NCBI GenBank assembly: GCA_900074885.1
Contig: FJUW01000067.1
Location: forward strand, 62,001 to 126,000
Length of the DNA stretch: 64,000 nucleotides
DNA from: Rhynchosporium graminicola
Taxonomy: Eukaryota > Ascomycota > Leotiomycetes > Helotiales > Ploettnerulaceae
Direction: 5' to 3'
The notes beneath the pieces were generated by a model that was not told the DNA's origin, ran no database searches, and saw only the letters and a list, made by a program, of their open reading frames with translations. Both the position numbers and the translations under genes were made by a program. Below are positions 48,765-61,261 of the stretch, in pieces. How positions within the stretch are numbered: position 1 is the stretch's first letter; each line of letters starts with the position of its first letter.

Positions 48765-51703
48765 TCATGGCATAAACACGCCCGTCGAGTTCGATTGCTG
48801 AGATAAATCTCCATTAACAAGCCTCGCCTGTAACTGCAAAGCAAGACCCAAAACCCTCGCTTGCTCAACCTCCCTCCCATTCGGCGCTGGCGTGCGTTGC
48901 AAGGTCTGTATAGCTCTACTCACTACATTCAAACGCACATTATAATCCTTCCGATGACTATAACACATCAGGATCCTCGCAGCACATTTCGTAAGCAGCG
49001 TTGAAGACATCGATGTTGAGACTTCTTCGCAAATCTTGTTAGACGTTTCATGATCTCCTTGGCCCAGTAAGAGTCGCGCGTCCTCTATCCTCTGGATACA
49101 ATTTGCTTCGTCTTGCTGCGCAAGTATTATGTCGTCCTCTATGGATATTCCGTTCGGTAGGTTGGGAGATACGGTGAGTATTACACGGGCGTTTTCCACG
49201 ATTTCAGAGAGCATATTGGCCATTTCAGCCAGTTCCGGTACCATGAGGACGGTGGAAGCCTCTGCGATATCTCCCAAAAGACTTCTCAGTCCGCGATTGA
49301 AACTCTGAGCATCTTTAATGCCGCCTTTTTTCGCATTAGCCTGGCTTTCCAGTATTTCTACACCACTTACGAATATGTGTTTCGCTCGCCTTATCAAAAG
49401 CCGACAGTGCAAGCAACAATTTCGTTTCAGTCTCCAGAACCTCACTAATTGCACCCATAGTACTCCCAATCCCCTGCGCAACACTAAACCCACCTCTCGT
49501 GATATCACCTCTAGTCAACATCTCAACCTGATCCCAAATCCCTTCCGTCTGTTCAATCCTGAACATCAATAATTTCTTGTACATCATCAATACCTCCTTC
49601 TTCTTCTGATTAGCTACATAATTCACACGATCTGCACCTGTCATTACGAGTATTTTGTTTATCATATATGTAGCCTTGTTAGGGGGTATCATCGCATCAT
49701 TGTAGTCGGGCATGTTTTTAACGACTTGCCAGAGGCCAGAAGGGCCACGGTCTCTCGTCGAGATGAGATTCGCAGAAGTGCCATTGAGCACGATTGGACC
49801 GGGACGGAAGTGTGCGAAATTCCGGACGTTTGAATTCCAGAAATCGAATTGCTGGATCATCTCATAGTATGTTACTTGGATGGGCCTGTAGACGTCGAGT
49901 TTGGGGAGGGGAGGGGAGAGGAGCGTAGGTGCGGAGCTAAGTATGGGCTATGTGCTGCTGGGTTAGCATTGCAGTACTCTGTCTTATCTCCAAGCATGAT
50001 TTGCACAGGTTGGACTTGCTGTGTGCTGAGAACTTTGCAAGTAGTTGATTTACTGACCTGGGGGCCCTTAAGTACACCATACCCTATAGGTACGATCTCA
50101 TCTACTTCGGAGTCTGCAACCCCAATCAGACTGCCACCCCATACCTACCATACATTAGCCTATATCAATGATTTTTTTTTACGAGTACTTACAGCATCAT
50201 CCATGGAGGATCCTAGCTCCGCAACAACCTCATCCTCGAAATACGGCTCCATCAAAAAAGGATACCCATCCACACCCCCTGCCATAACCTGTTCACGATG
50301 TCTCTTCGCATTGCCAATCGCATGCATCACTACACGTAATAGAGAGTCAGCATATGCATATTTCTTTAGCGTAAAGTGTAAGGTAGTCCTTGAGTTGAAC
50401 TGAGACGTTGCAAGAAAGGAGAATATGGGCTTCCCCACGATATACCTTCATGCACAATCGTATTCGCAATCAGCAACTGCAAACACAACCTATCACTCTC
50501 GCTCATCTTTATTCCCTGCCTCGATAAAAGTAGCGCCGCCCTCTCATATGAGATATAAATCGCACATCTTTCCCCTGTCGGCGAATCTGCCCACGAAGCG
50601 AATCCGTTCACCAATGCGTTGTCCCTGTGCAAGACGCCGTCGGGCCCTTTATCGCTACTTACCATGCCGAGAGTGAGATCGTGAAGGGAGCGCCATTTCT
50701 GAAGTTCGGAGAATGCGGAGGCGCACTCACTGGCGTTTCTGGGTCCCGGGACTCGGACTCTCATCACTTTGTGATGTTGGGCTGTTGAGGCCGTGGGATT
50801 TTGCAAATCGTAGGCTGGGAAGCGGAAGGGGTCTAAGGGCTCTTCATTTCCGAGGAGGAGTGTGTCGAGCTATTGGTTACAGGATCACAGTTAGCTTTTG
50901 GTGTTCTTCAAGGCTGGCTTAGTTTGTCTCTTTCTCATCTCGGATTACAACACGATTGCTTCTTGACTTGCAATTGCTTCTTGACAACTCTATTGTTCCA
51001 AAATTCGAGATCAAGCGACATCATTCTTCCTTGTCTTGAGTTGGAGCATTCGTGGGGAAACTCACCCAGGGGTGCGTGTGTAAGTGATTCAAGACCATTG
51101 AAGCAAGCCTGATCGAAGGTAACATTGCTTGCCACGCCAAGTCGTTCTTCTCGAGATCCCATGTCCCTCTGGTGACACCATTGCCATCAATAAGTGGGTA
51201 CTGAATATGTCCCTGTCAGTCATTAGCAACTTAGCAACTTAGCAAAGCAAATCTTCCACTTCTAACATCCCCATCGAATTCCACCTATCGACAGAGGTTT
51301 ATATGCAAAAAAATGTTGTTTAGAAGAGATATCATACCGCCAGAACAGTCCTCCACCTCCTCCTCGCAAGCAACGGATGCACCGGGCAGCTTAACGTCGC
51401 TTTCTTCATCGCTTTCTCACTAATAATCTCATTATCAATCAGCGTTAGCGTCGTCAATCCCTTCAGTCTATATCTCTGCAAATTCAAAGTCTTCTCTGCC
51501 CTATATTTTTCGTTGGCATTCGCATTTGGGTGGAGAGGCAGGATAGGTGTGTAGAGCGATTTCTGGATCGTGGGAAAAGCTGGGTTGAGGAGACCATTGA
51601 AAAGCGCGCGGGTGGGTGAGATGCCGTATTTGTGTGCGAATGGTGTGAGAACTGGTGGAGGAGCTGGAGGGAGAGGGGAAAAGGGCTTGGGTGGTGGTGG
51701 CAT
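48765..51703 (-). CDS. HExxH zinc metallopeptidase-like fungal protein
   Basis: Seven exons on the minus strand: 51703-51338, 51200-51066, 50869-50446, 50329-50193, 50144-50058, 49947-49371 and 49312-48765. They sum to 2,274 nt (757 residues) with every phase consistent. A proline-rich start (MPPPPKPFSPLPPAPPP) leads to a soluble protein. Residues about 307-311 form HEVMH inside a hydrophobic helix (LLIANTIVHEVMHAI), and an EPYFEDEVVAELG segment about 25 residues later offers a third ligand, the arrangement of gluzincin-like enzymes. The C-terminal third is helical and unassigned. An intron splits the HExxH codons. There is no signal peptide or membrane segment, so it is probably intracellular. 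The enzyme class is an inference from the motif, and the substrate is unknown. Confidence 0.78.
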
Positions 51704-52343
51704 TTTTTTGTTTTGTAAACTGGTTGTGGTAGAGTGTGATAGAAATTATGATTGATCCTGTGCAAGCATTTAAATAGAAGAATCATTTGAGCAATTTTCT
51801 GAGCTTTTGGTTGTCTTTGTTTTCAAAGTCTTCTGAACACGGATAGGATGTGCTGCTTCCTTTGTTGTGATAAAGGATCTGGTCTTAGCGCATGGAGTCA
51901 GCATACAAAAAAAGGACTTGTTGTCACTGGTGAGAGTGACCCTATTACGGTATAGTTTTTATCTACTTAGTAAACGATGATATTGTATCATATATGCTTC
52001 AATCTACGGTACAGCTCTAGCATTTGGCTTCAAGAGTCCGGGAATCATTAGTAAGAATAGGTAAACTCGCTTAGTCACAAACAGGCTCTAACCCGAAGGC
52101 CGCATTGTCACTTTAATATTCTGCGGCAGTTTCCACTCGAATAGCCTGCAAAATCGAAAGACTGAGAACTGAATCAGTGATTAGATTTCCTGTTTACGAT
52201 TTGTTTGTTGAATCAATAGCTCAAACTATATTGCTTGCAATGTTGAAGAACCAGCTTTAATAAACAAATTTAAAGCGGAAACTCCATCCCCTCTCCTTTG
52301 CCAGTTGTGTTTGAATCTGCACCTGAGATATTCAAGGCAATAT
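51704..52343. other. Intergenic, no supported gene
   Basis: 640 bp upstream of the metallopeptidase-like gene and downstream of the 919-residue gene. AT-rich with poly-A/T runs, and nothing coding is recognised. Confidence 0.5.
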
Positions 52344-55300
52344 TTATCTGCTCCCACCGAACACTCGCCCATCGCGCCGAAAGCTGTTACCACTGTTAGT
52401 TTGTCGCTGTCAACATTTCTGATGGGTGCTACTTACTCAATGCCATCTCCAGTCTGATCGCACCATCTGAGGTACAGATGGAATCTATGTCTCGTAATAA
52501 TCGTATTCGGTCTTCCCGGGACTCTCTTGATCTGGAGATAAGGCTGGAGGACATTGTAAAGTGACCATTCGATTCCGATTGGGCCAGCTTCGTTAGCTTC
52601 TCTCAGTACAGTCTGTACATCTTCTCGTCTAATAATCGATTTGAGAGGCTGGAAATATGGCTCGGGTTTATCGAGGTCGAAGATAGCATCGTATGGCTTA
52701 TCTTTGTGAGTTGGTCCCCAGCCGTTGTCGATCCTGCGAATCATGATCTCACCCCGCCGATTCTTCCTGCTTGTGCTGGAGAATGTGTTATTCAGTGGAG
52801 CATTGATATGTAGTTAAAGCTTACTATCTGTACAGCAGGCCACTCTTGTCAAGCCAATTCAGAATCGCACGAAGCTTACTCCACGTAAATGTCGACTCTC
52901 CGCGTGGATAGTTTCTTTGGATTAGGGACAGCATTTGGGCTTCAGTGGTATCTCGCTCGGCGCCTACCAGGTCGAAGTTGTCTTGGTTTCGAATCAACCA
53001 AGACTTGATATCATCCAGTCCGGGGGGTTTCTTGAATTCAGCCGCTCTAAGACAGTTCTCGTCGATAGGCATTTCGTCGATTCGTTCCCATCCTTGCCTG
53101 TAAGTCGACACTAGATCTCCCGACACGGTGAAGAGATCACCGACCCAAGTACACCATGTCAAAAAGGCGTCTGTTTCATCCACGAAAAAGTCTTCCTGCA
53201 GAAATGAGTTTGTCAATTCGAAAAACTTGTCCTTGGTTATTTTCTCTATCCGTCTGAAGTGCGGCGCTATGTCCGGAGAGACGAAGAAGTTCCTCAACCA
53301 CCCTATTCATCAGAATCTCGAAATTAGTGCATTTCTTTAACAAGTGCTTGTGGGTATACTCCTAGGACCAAGTCTTTGTCGGGAGTAAGAAGATTTTCGA
53401 CTCTGGAAATCCGCGTAATGGGGAAGTAACACTGCCAGAAATCAATGCTTACATCCGGGATCCTGATTTGGGTCCTGGTTTCCACGACTCAGGATTAATT
53501 TGGCGTGCTCGAGGGACTTGATCTGCCCCCATCTGGAAGCTTGCTTGTCTCCGTTAGCTTGACTCAGAAACTTAGGATGGATGAGCTCAACCAGTAAAGG
53601 TATTGATTGGTCTGGATTCTTCAACCGTCCCAGATCACGGCCGGGATACGTTTGACGAGACAAATTCCTTCCAATTCTTCTATCGTAATGAAGACTCTCT
53701 GCTAAGTCCAGAGTTCCATTGAGGACATTGAACTGGTACAATATACCATCCTTTGCGTCTTTCAAGTCACTCTGAAAGGGTATCGCGTTTTTCAGGGTCT
53801 CCACCAGAAGCTCGTTGTATCCTCTGGACTCTTTTGCGTCTACATCAAGTTCGAAAGAGCTAATGATTGCGAGTCTATCCGTAGCTTGGAGGATTTCATC
53901 GGTGAATATCTCTTCTATTTCTGCCATTATCTGCATACCAAGGCCCTGCACCGAACAGATATAGTACAATCCGTTGGAAAAATCCATGGACGATAGAAGA
54001 AGGGAGTCTCTGTTATCCTCGGTGGCCTTGAGTACGTTTCTAACAAGATCGAGGATTGCACTGTCCCGCTCAATAAGCGTATTGGCACGATAGACACTGA
54101 ACGCGAGTTCGTGACGGTCGAGGCTCAATTGTTTGAGCGCTGCTCGCATCCCGACGGCATTCTTTCTCTCAAGCAGGGCTTTAGGATCTTCTACATGTCC
54201 CAAATCTCGCAACTGACTTTTCCAGTCGAGGGACGAAGGGTCTTCAAACTTTGGCATCGAATCGTCCACCTGTCTAGTATAATCTGCATCGTATTGCTCG
54301 TCATTCTTCAGAAGTGCCAGCGAAGTTTTCAATTGCCGAATCTCATCCTTAACACTATCATATGCTTCTTGCTCAGGTTCTCTTTGGAGTGTTCGTTCTT
54401 CGACACAGTGTTTCAAATGACCTGCAGCCATTACCAACCACCACCTGAATCCTTGTCGGGCCCACCATTGGGTCTTGTAGATGGCAAAGTCGTCTGGAGG
54501 AGATTCCCCGAAGGAGAACCCATCAGGCGCCACCCACTTTCTGCCCACGACTCGGTGCGAAATTATCTCGTCAAGATTCCGAGCTTGTTTTTGAATGCGT
54601 TTGAATTGCATCATGACGAGTTTCATCAGATACTTGTTTTCCGGAAACCCTAGTGGTGGTCAAATGTCAGCACGGCCACGCTTCAGTAGGCAGCAGGCTA
54701 GAGGCATGTCCGGATCAGACATTAGAAAACCCGACAAAGTCATACTTACAAGACTCATTGTGTTTGATCTGTTTCCTTTGTTCGATACATGCATTTTTCA
54801 GTCGCAGATGTTGATCCCAAGATGACGAACTTTCGGCAGCTTTGGCTTGAGTAACAAGCGAATTCAATGTAGTTTGACTGACATGTAGCTTATCTCTATT
54901 CTTGATCCATTCTTTTCGATTCGCAGTCCACTAAAAAAATAAAGTCAATAATGCCCGTTCTCGGCGATTGGTAGCCTATTTGTATTATTAGAGAATCCAG
55001 TGAGATGGTCTAACATACCCACTCGGTAATTCCTTTCAAGTCCCACATAAGGTTGTGGAATTTTTTATCATAATCCATCAATTGTGCGACGTCAAGGTTC
55101 TTGAGGGATCTCTTGAGGTAATTTATTCTTTGGGCATCAAACTTTGGTGAGACGGGTACCAATGGAGAAAGTGAGAATGTTGGTGAAGTTGGAGGAGTGA
55201 TCCACCTAGAGCTCAGCAGATGATTTGGAATATTCTGCTCAGATCCAGTATGTTTGGTGCCAGACAGTCCATCCGCAAGTGTGGAGTGAATGGCTGATTC

Positions 55301-55549
55301 GTGTTCAAAAATCAGGTCTCCAGCCATTGCCATCGCCAATTCTGTCCTAGAAAAGCCCTCTTCATCAATATCGCTGTCATCTTCTGGTCGAATATCCTCT
55401 CCACCACTTGAATACTCACTCCTCTCACGATTTGAATCGGATCTTATGACATTCAGCGGGCGTGAAACAAGTCGTGCTGGTCCTGGTAGAAGTTTTGGCG
55501 AACGGTGAGGGCTTTTCTTCCCCCTGCTGGGCCTTTTCTCTTTTACCAT
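52344..55549 (-). CDS. Large soluble protein of unknown function (about 919 residues)
   Basis: Exons on the minus strand: 55549-55019, 54930-54750, 54649-53453, 53302-52825, 52769-52437 and 52383-52344, totalling 2,760 nt in phase. The N-terminal 180 residues are basic and Ser/Pro-rich, then acidic (EDIRPEDDSDIDEEGFSR), and look disordered. The middle has charged helices and a compact segment with Trp pairs (YKTQWWARQGFRWWLVMAAG) that looks conserved. The C-terminal 250 residues are rich in aromatic residues (TWCTWVGDLFTVSGD). There is no signal peptide or transmembrane helix that I can defend, and I do not recognise the family. The 150-bp intron before 53302 and the start (first ATG of the open frame) are the weakest points. 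An upstream exon could exist. Confidence 0.7.
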
Positions 55550-55896
55550 TCTTGCAGCAATCTGTTCCACAAATTAAAGTGTTGACCTGAATCTTTCCAA
55601 AAAATGGCCGATCACTTGTCGTTTCTCTCAAGCGTGATCGCAATGTCCTGCCAAACGAGGCCTTTGTCAAGTCCGACAAAGGCGAGGCCGGTTGCGGGCA
55701 GTTCTTTTATTGGAATAATTACCCCCTGATGCACAAAGCATATAGTCCCGACTTTTCGCTTGAAGGGACGAATGCTGCTGGGCTTTGATGGAAAATCGAT
55801 AGCCATATGACTCCGGTATTATTTTCTCCCTATGTCCATCTGCTACTGTTGACTCTCCGTCGGTAACCGTGAGCTCGATGTAGAAAGCGCTGTCTT
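55550..55896. other. Gap between the unknown gene and the acetolactate synthase gene
   Basis: 347 bp. It contains a 64-codon frame on the minus strand (55806-55612) starting with ATG, with no recognisable feature and no link to either neighbour that I could establish. Confidence 0.4.
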
Positions 55897-57984
55897 TCAA
55901 TTGAACTCTTTACCAATAATATTTCCCATCAACTCCGACACGTGTGAATAATCAATGGGTATGTCGACTATACTGACGCCCTTGTACGCCAAAGCCTCTT
56001 CGATAACACTTTCTAGATCTTGAGCTTTCTCAACCCTGAAGCCTTTGGCTCCAAATGACTCGGCAAATTTCACAAAGTCTACGCCTCCAAGATTGACTCC
56101 GGAACTGCGGCCGTACTTGGCTTCTTCCTGGAATGAGACCATACTATCACCCAAGTCAGTGCTTTCCGAGGTAGTATTTTGAACGCATGTAAAGAATTGC
56201 TGTTCAGTAGAGCCGTAGGGGATTGGACTCACTTGTATGTGCCATCGTTCCAGATGAAATGTGTAATGTCACATTCCTGTTGGACGGCTGTTGACAGTTC
56301 TTGTGAAGTAAACACTAGGGGGTGGCATCATTAGCAATGGCGAGACCAGGAGAGCTCGGGAAAAGGAGAAGATATGTCTCTGGGTTATCTTAAGACATTC
56401 AACAAAGAAAGGGCTGGGCTTCGCTATTACTTACTAAAGCCGCCATCACCTGATATGCTGATGACCTTCTCTCTTTTCGAAGGATCATTGGGAGACTGGA
56501 CTAGGGATGCTGCGATAGCCCAAGGAAGAGCTATTTGTATATCAGCAACTATAACATTATCATAGAGACTATGGTATGATAACATACCAACTCCTAGTGT
56601 CTGCTGGCCATTGGATACAAGGAAGTGGCGAGGTAAGTAGCAAAAGAAGTATCGGGACATGTATATGTATACCGTGCCAACATCACAGCATACCACAGTC
56701 GTGTCTGAGACGAGCCGTTGAAATGTGGAGATAAAGTGTAATGGCTGGACAACTTTTATATCTGGGGCATTTACAGTATAGCAGGTATCATTCCACGATC
56801 GAAAATCCCTAGCAATTTCGGAGCAGACGTCGGGACTGGCAATTTCTTTCCTTTCCTCTAACTGTGATGTCAATGACTCGAGAGTCAATCCGATCCCGCC
56901 GATAAGTTCGATTTCAGGTTGATAATGATGAGTATAGTCGCAACCTTTGACGTCCAGATGGACAATTTTGAGATTACAGTTGACATTCCATGAGAAAGGA
57001 TCGTACTCTGTCGGATCATAACCTACGGTGAGAACCAAGTCTGACTTAGCCAAAAGTTTGTCCCCCGGCTGATTTCTGAAGAGTCCTAGACGCCCAAAAA
57101 ACAAGTGTTCCAGGTCGCGACTAACACAACCAGCAGCTTGGAAGGTTTCCAAGACTGGGATTGGGTGCTTCTCAAGGAGCTTGTGGATAACTCCAACAGT
57201 TGCCGGGTCGCTCGCACGCATTCCGAGAAGAAGCACAGGAAGCTTTGCTACATTGACCATGGTAGCAAGTTTAGCTACCAGCTCCGAGGGCGCTGCTCCG
57301 TAGACTGGAGGTCTAAAAGCCTTCGAGGGAAAGGCCTTGAACGATGATGGAAATGTGCTCATGATATCGAGGGGCAGAGCAATAGCCGAGACGCCTTGAG
57401 GATAAGATGCTGCTGTCCTGAAAGCATCTAGCACGATATCTGCTACCTGATCCTGATGATCGACTGATTGGGTCTTTTTGGCTATTGGGGCAATGACTTC
57501 CATCAAGTGCATGCTCTGATGAGTCTTGGCTGCGGACATGTTTCTGGGCACTGAGCCCACAAGTGCCACAACGGGGTCCCCTTCAGTATTAGCAGTGGCT
57601 AAAGCAGTCACTAAGTTGGTTCCTCCTGGCCCAGAAGTTGCTATAAAGCTATGTTAGCCCATTTCTAAAGAATAACAAATCCTAGAGAAGCCGAGAAAGT
57701 CAATATGCTTGAAGATGCAAGCTCAAGGGACGCGAAAAGATAGACCTACCGACACAAACTCCTGGGGAGCCCGTCAAACGACCGATGGCTGCCGCAATGA
57801 ACGCAGCATTCTGCTCATGTCGACAGACAACAAGCTTGATTTCGGAATGATCTAGGAGCTCATTGAACAGTGCATCAATCTTGGCACCTGGAATGCCAAA
57901 GACCATCTTAACACCGGCATTGATGAGAGATTCCACGACAATTCTTGCCGGCTTCATTTCTGTGTTTTCCGTATCTGAAGACAT
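55897..57984 (-). CDS. Acetolactate synthase, catabolic (AlsS-like) thiamine-diphosphate enzyme
   Basis: It joins two pyruvates to acetolactate with release of CO2. Exons on the minus strand: 57984-57750, 57640-56588, 56530-56435, 56314-56233 and 56143-55897, summing to 1,713 nt (570 residues). The catalytic Glu lies in [19 protein letters not shown] at residue 57, followed by the [16 protein letters not shown] block. The diphosphate-binding motif runs from GDGGF at about 457 to WNDGTYNMV about 30 residues later. There is no mitochondrial presequence or FAD-domain extension of the Ilv2 type, so a cytosolic catabolic role is likelier than branched-chain amino-acid synthesis. The family is best known from bacteria. 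Five exons show a long-settled fungal gene even if it was once acquired by transfer. The 57-bp third intron has no in-frame stop. Confidence 0.92.
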
Positions 57985-58935
57985 AACCTCGGCGAATGTT
58001 GGAGCTAAAAAGATTCCGAATCCCACCTCTTGCAGTAAATTGAAGATTGTGGTATATTATATCACTGTATCGTATCGTAGGTACGGAAGTGGAAATTGAA
58101 TTATTGACGGTCCGGCTCGTAAAGTACCTATATCCAAGTGAGAAATTGGTCCGGCCCAGGCGGGACGTTCGTTCAGTTTACGGCTTATTGGTAAAGAAGT
58201 GCAACCGTACGGAGAATTGTATACCTAAGTAAGGTCATGGTGCCGTGATTTTTCCTTTATGTCTATCTTACGTACCTAAGGTAGTATGTAGTTTGATTTA
58301 GCTTAGTCAGTCCGATACTGCCCTGCTCTGCCCTGCACTGTGTCGTCATCTTCCACCAGTCCAGTCCGCTTCGGCCAGGATTGATGATCAGAGACATCTC
58401 TAAGATCTTCCGAGTGGAGAGTAATAGGTACAGGTAGAGGTACAGTCAGTGCCGTGCAGCTGCATAATGCAAGCAAGGTAAAGTACCCAGGTAATCAGTC
58501 AAGTCAAGTCAGGGATTTAATAAGAGATCGTAATCTTGGATCCACTCAAGTAATTCATGTCGTGTGGTGCTGCATTGCACTTCCTTGCCCGTATTGTATA
58601 GTACAGTATAGTGTTGTGGATAATAAGATATTGCAACTTTCTGAGTATCTCTGGAGCTCAAGTACCATACAGATCACGTCGCATATCCTAAGATATCAAG
58701 TCTCATCTTACCACCTCGATCCACTTGTTCCGAAGTCCAGTCCCAACATCAAACAAACATTTTCGTGAAGGAGATGCATTTTCAGTTCCATAATTCCTTG
58801 ATGTCATTCCATTCAGTCCGATAATCTTACGCCATAGGTTCCTTTCCGAAAACCCCAATCCAGCCATTCCCCCGCCGCCCACCCAAATCTAGAAGAAAGC
58901 TCCAAAGAAAACCGACCAAAGCCCCAATAAGGAAA
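57985..58935. other. Intergenic, no supported gene
   Basis: 950 bp upstream of the acetolactate synthase gene and downstream of the Tvp38 gene. Short direct repeats such as GTCAAGTCAAGTCAG are present near 58,498. No coding feature is seen. Confidence 0.5.
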
Positions 58936-60030
58936 TTATAACCTGCTCCGTCCGGGAGCATCATGAATGAAGGCAGCTTCGGGTTGCTCCGCTGTCCTCA
59001 TCTTCTCCTCCAGCCTCGCAATCTGCTCATTCATCAATACGGCCTTGAGCTTCCGCATCTTCATATATATGTAGATTCCAACAAATATCGTGATCATGAA
59101 TGTGAAAACCAGCACGATTCCGTTGACTAGATTATCTTTCTTCTTCTCCTGCGTCAGCAACACTCCGAAGTATACGATAATGATCTGCTTCGGCAAGGTT
59201 AAAAAGGTTGCGACTGCGAAATGCCAGAATTTGACGTCGCAGGTCGAGAACACGGCAGTGGAAAGATGGGATGGGATAATCGAAAATCGAATGAGGAGGA
59301 TGATCTGTAGAGAAGTTAGAATATGAAACCCCCATTTTCATGGCTGTTGCATTACCCAGAAGCCCCCATCTCGTGTCAATCGCGCGAGTGCGCCATAATT
59401 GAGGTTCGTCTTCTCTAACTTGACAGCCTTCCTCCTGAAGGCGTACTTGAATGCATACCAAGTTCCAACTAGATAGGTCAGCATTTTTTGTCTTCATGTC
59501 TTGAAGAACAACTTACTTTCACCAATAAATGTTCCAGCTGCAACGATAGCAAAACCTACCCATAGACCCCAGACGGCTCCAACTAAAATGCCAATGATTT
59601 CGTGTCCAAACAATGGGGGAAATGACAGAATGACCAGAACCACTATTGGTATTAAGAACCCTCCTGGTATATCCTTTATTTTTATAGAAAGGGGTCGTAA
59701 TTTCTACCGCGACTGTTAGCACAGGTGATTGAATAACGTTGGAATTTAAATACCTCGACGATCATGTCGTGCTTGATTGTTACATAAGTTACACCCAAAG
59801 TGACGATAATTCCAATTATCCACCATGCTGCCGTTGTCAGTTGGTGCCACTGGAAGCCGAAGACAAGGCTACAAACGTATATATTTCCTCTTCGTAAAAG
59901 GATCTTTCCACTTGAAATCTCTGTATACGTATTCCATCTCCTCCACCTTCAGTTTCGTCTCCTCCTTCTGCAATATCGACATCTCCATCCCATCGTCGTT
60001 CATCTTTTTTGATCGACCCATGAAACCCAT
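58936..60030 (-). CDS. Golgi membrane protein Tvp38 (VTT/SNARE-associated domain)
   Basis: Exons on the minus strand: 60030-59877, 59827-59754, 59703-59517, 59468-59356 and 59304-58936, giving 298 residues with all phases matching. The cytosolic N-terminus is charged. Membrane segments include PWWIIGIIVTLGVTYVTI, the IPIVVLVILSFPPLFG segment, and a C-terminal helix (GIVLVFTFMITIFVGIYIYM). The VTT-domain core is seen as GVWGLW-like sequence, GTFIGE, a YAFKYAFRRKAVKLEK amphipathic stretch, IRFSIIPSHLSTAVFSTCDV and a pair of Pro residues before the last helices. Tvp38 family proteins sit in late Golgi membranes, and homologues (Vmp1, TMEM41) scramble phospholipids. The start is the first ATG of exon 1, and a further ATG occurs three codons on. 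Confidence 0.9.
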
Positions 60031-60602
60031 CGTATCTTCCGTTCTCGGCTTCGAAGGCAGTATCGTGAAGATACAGCTAGCCAATATCGTATTTCTTTGC
60101 GCTGAAATCTGGGGTGCAGATCATCGGGAGTGTCTGAGAGGGATGCGGCGGTATGGTACGGTACGTAAGTGAAGATAAGGAGATCATGATGTCGATTTAA
60201 GGTGTGAGTTTGAGGAGTGTTTGGTTTCATAAAGTCGGAGATTTCCCTTTCACCTGGGCCGAAGCTGACTGGGATTACTGCTCTTGGTAGGCCGTGCGTG
60301 AGGTGTTATCCCAACTCAATTGTGGCGAAGCAGGTTTCAGATTGCAACATCGTGAGCCCGCATCAACTACTTCATTTGCAAAAATGGTAATCTGAGTCGT
60401 GAGCGTTTACGGCTGGCTAATTAACTCTGCTTAGCTTTCTGCTTTCTGAGCAAGTGAGCAGGAGAGCTTCGAGCGAGGAGATATGATATTGGGTTATATA
60501 GTTTACGTAAAGTATAAATACAATTTTGTATACAGATGCACAGCAGGGAGACATCTAAGCGCTGGCAGGGCAGTGCAACACAGTGCTTCTCTTTGTTGGT
60601 CT
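60031..60602. other. Intergenic, Tvp38 upstream region
   Basis: 570 bp between the Tvp38 start and the 3' end of the cupin gene. No coding feature is seen. Confidence 0.5.
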
Positions 60603-61261
60603 TTAGGCAGCCCTATTCCTCTTCACGATTTCGGACATGAAAATCTCCCTCCACTCCTCATCCACATTGAGGATGCCTTGTATCCCTTTCTCTTCCAAGA
60701 CCTTGGTATCCAACACCATAGTGGCCACAATCTTAGCCTCTTCCGTTTCGCTCGCGTTGTCGCTGATTCGGTGTCGACAACCAATCCCCTCGAAGAACAC
60801 TTCGCCAGGCTACTCTCGTATCAATGTCCGTTCTCGTCTCATCCCATCTTATCTCATCTTAGCATTCGGATCAAAACGAGGCTCAAACCTTCGTTTTCGG
60901 ATTTTGCAAGCTGGCCATTTGATCTGTTTGGGGCTCGGTGCTGAAACGACGTGGAAAATGAGATGACTTACACCGAAGATTGTCATCGGATTGTCATTCA
61001 TTTTATTGAATACGTGTCCCGATAAAACACTGACAGCGACGAAAGCTGTGGGATGTGTATGAGGCGGAGTTGAACAATTTGGTGGGAAAGTAACGAGCAT
61101 ACTTTCATCGGCCTGGTCAGCAATGACTAGAGGAATAAGTAACACAATGGTCTATGCTCATGCTTGGCTCTGTCTCTGATGTCTTCGTCGTTTCACATAT
61201 CATGATTCTTTTGAAGCGGCATACCTGAAGATAGATTTTCCTGGACAGTTCGGAAGCTCAT
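60603..61261 (-). CDS. Small cupin (RmlC-like) protein
   Basis: Exons on the minus strand: 61261-61225, 61126-60972 and 60809-60603, giving 132 residues with phases 1 and 0 consistent. The first cupin motif is in PPNCSTPPHTHPTAFVAVSVLSG-like sequence, with His pairs for metal. The second is in FGPGEVFFEGIGCRHRISD. One beta-barrel of this size fits small metal-binding cupins, which cover many reactions, so the substrate is unknown. The start MSFRTVQENLSS is the only one that meets the phase of exon 2. An upstream frame beginning at about 61,435 (MSSKPSLPAVEPIYD) cannot be joined in phase. Confidence 0.85.

Noticed and set aside
49849..50403. 184-codon plus-strand frame
   Set aside because: Antisense to exons and introns of the metallopeptidase-like gene. 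The minus-strand model is in phase over seven exons.
55612..55806. 64-codon minus-strand ATG frame between two genes
   Set aside because: It could not be spliced to the 919-residue gene in phase, and has no recognisable feature of its own.
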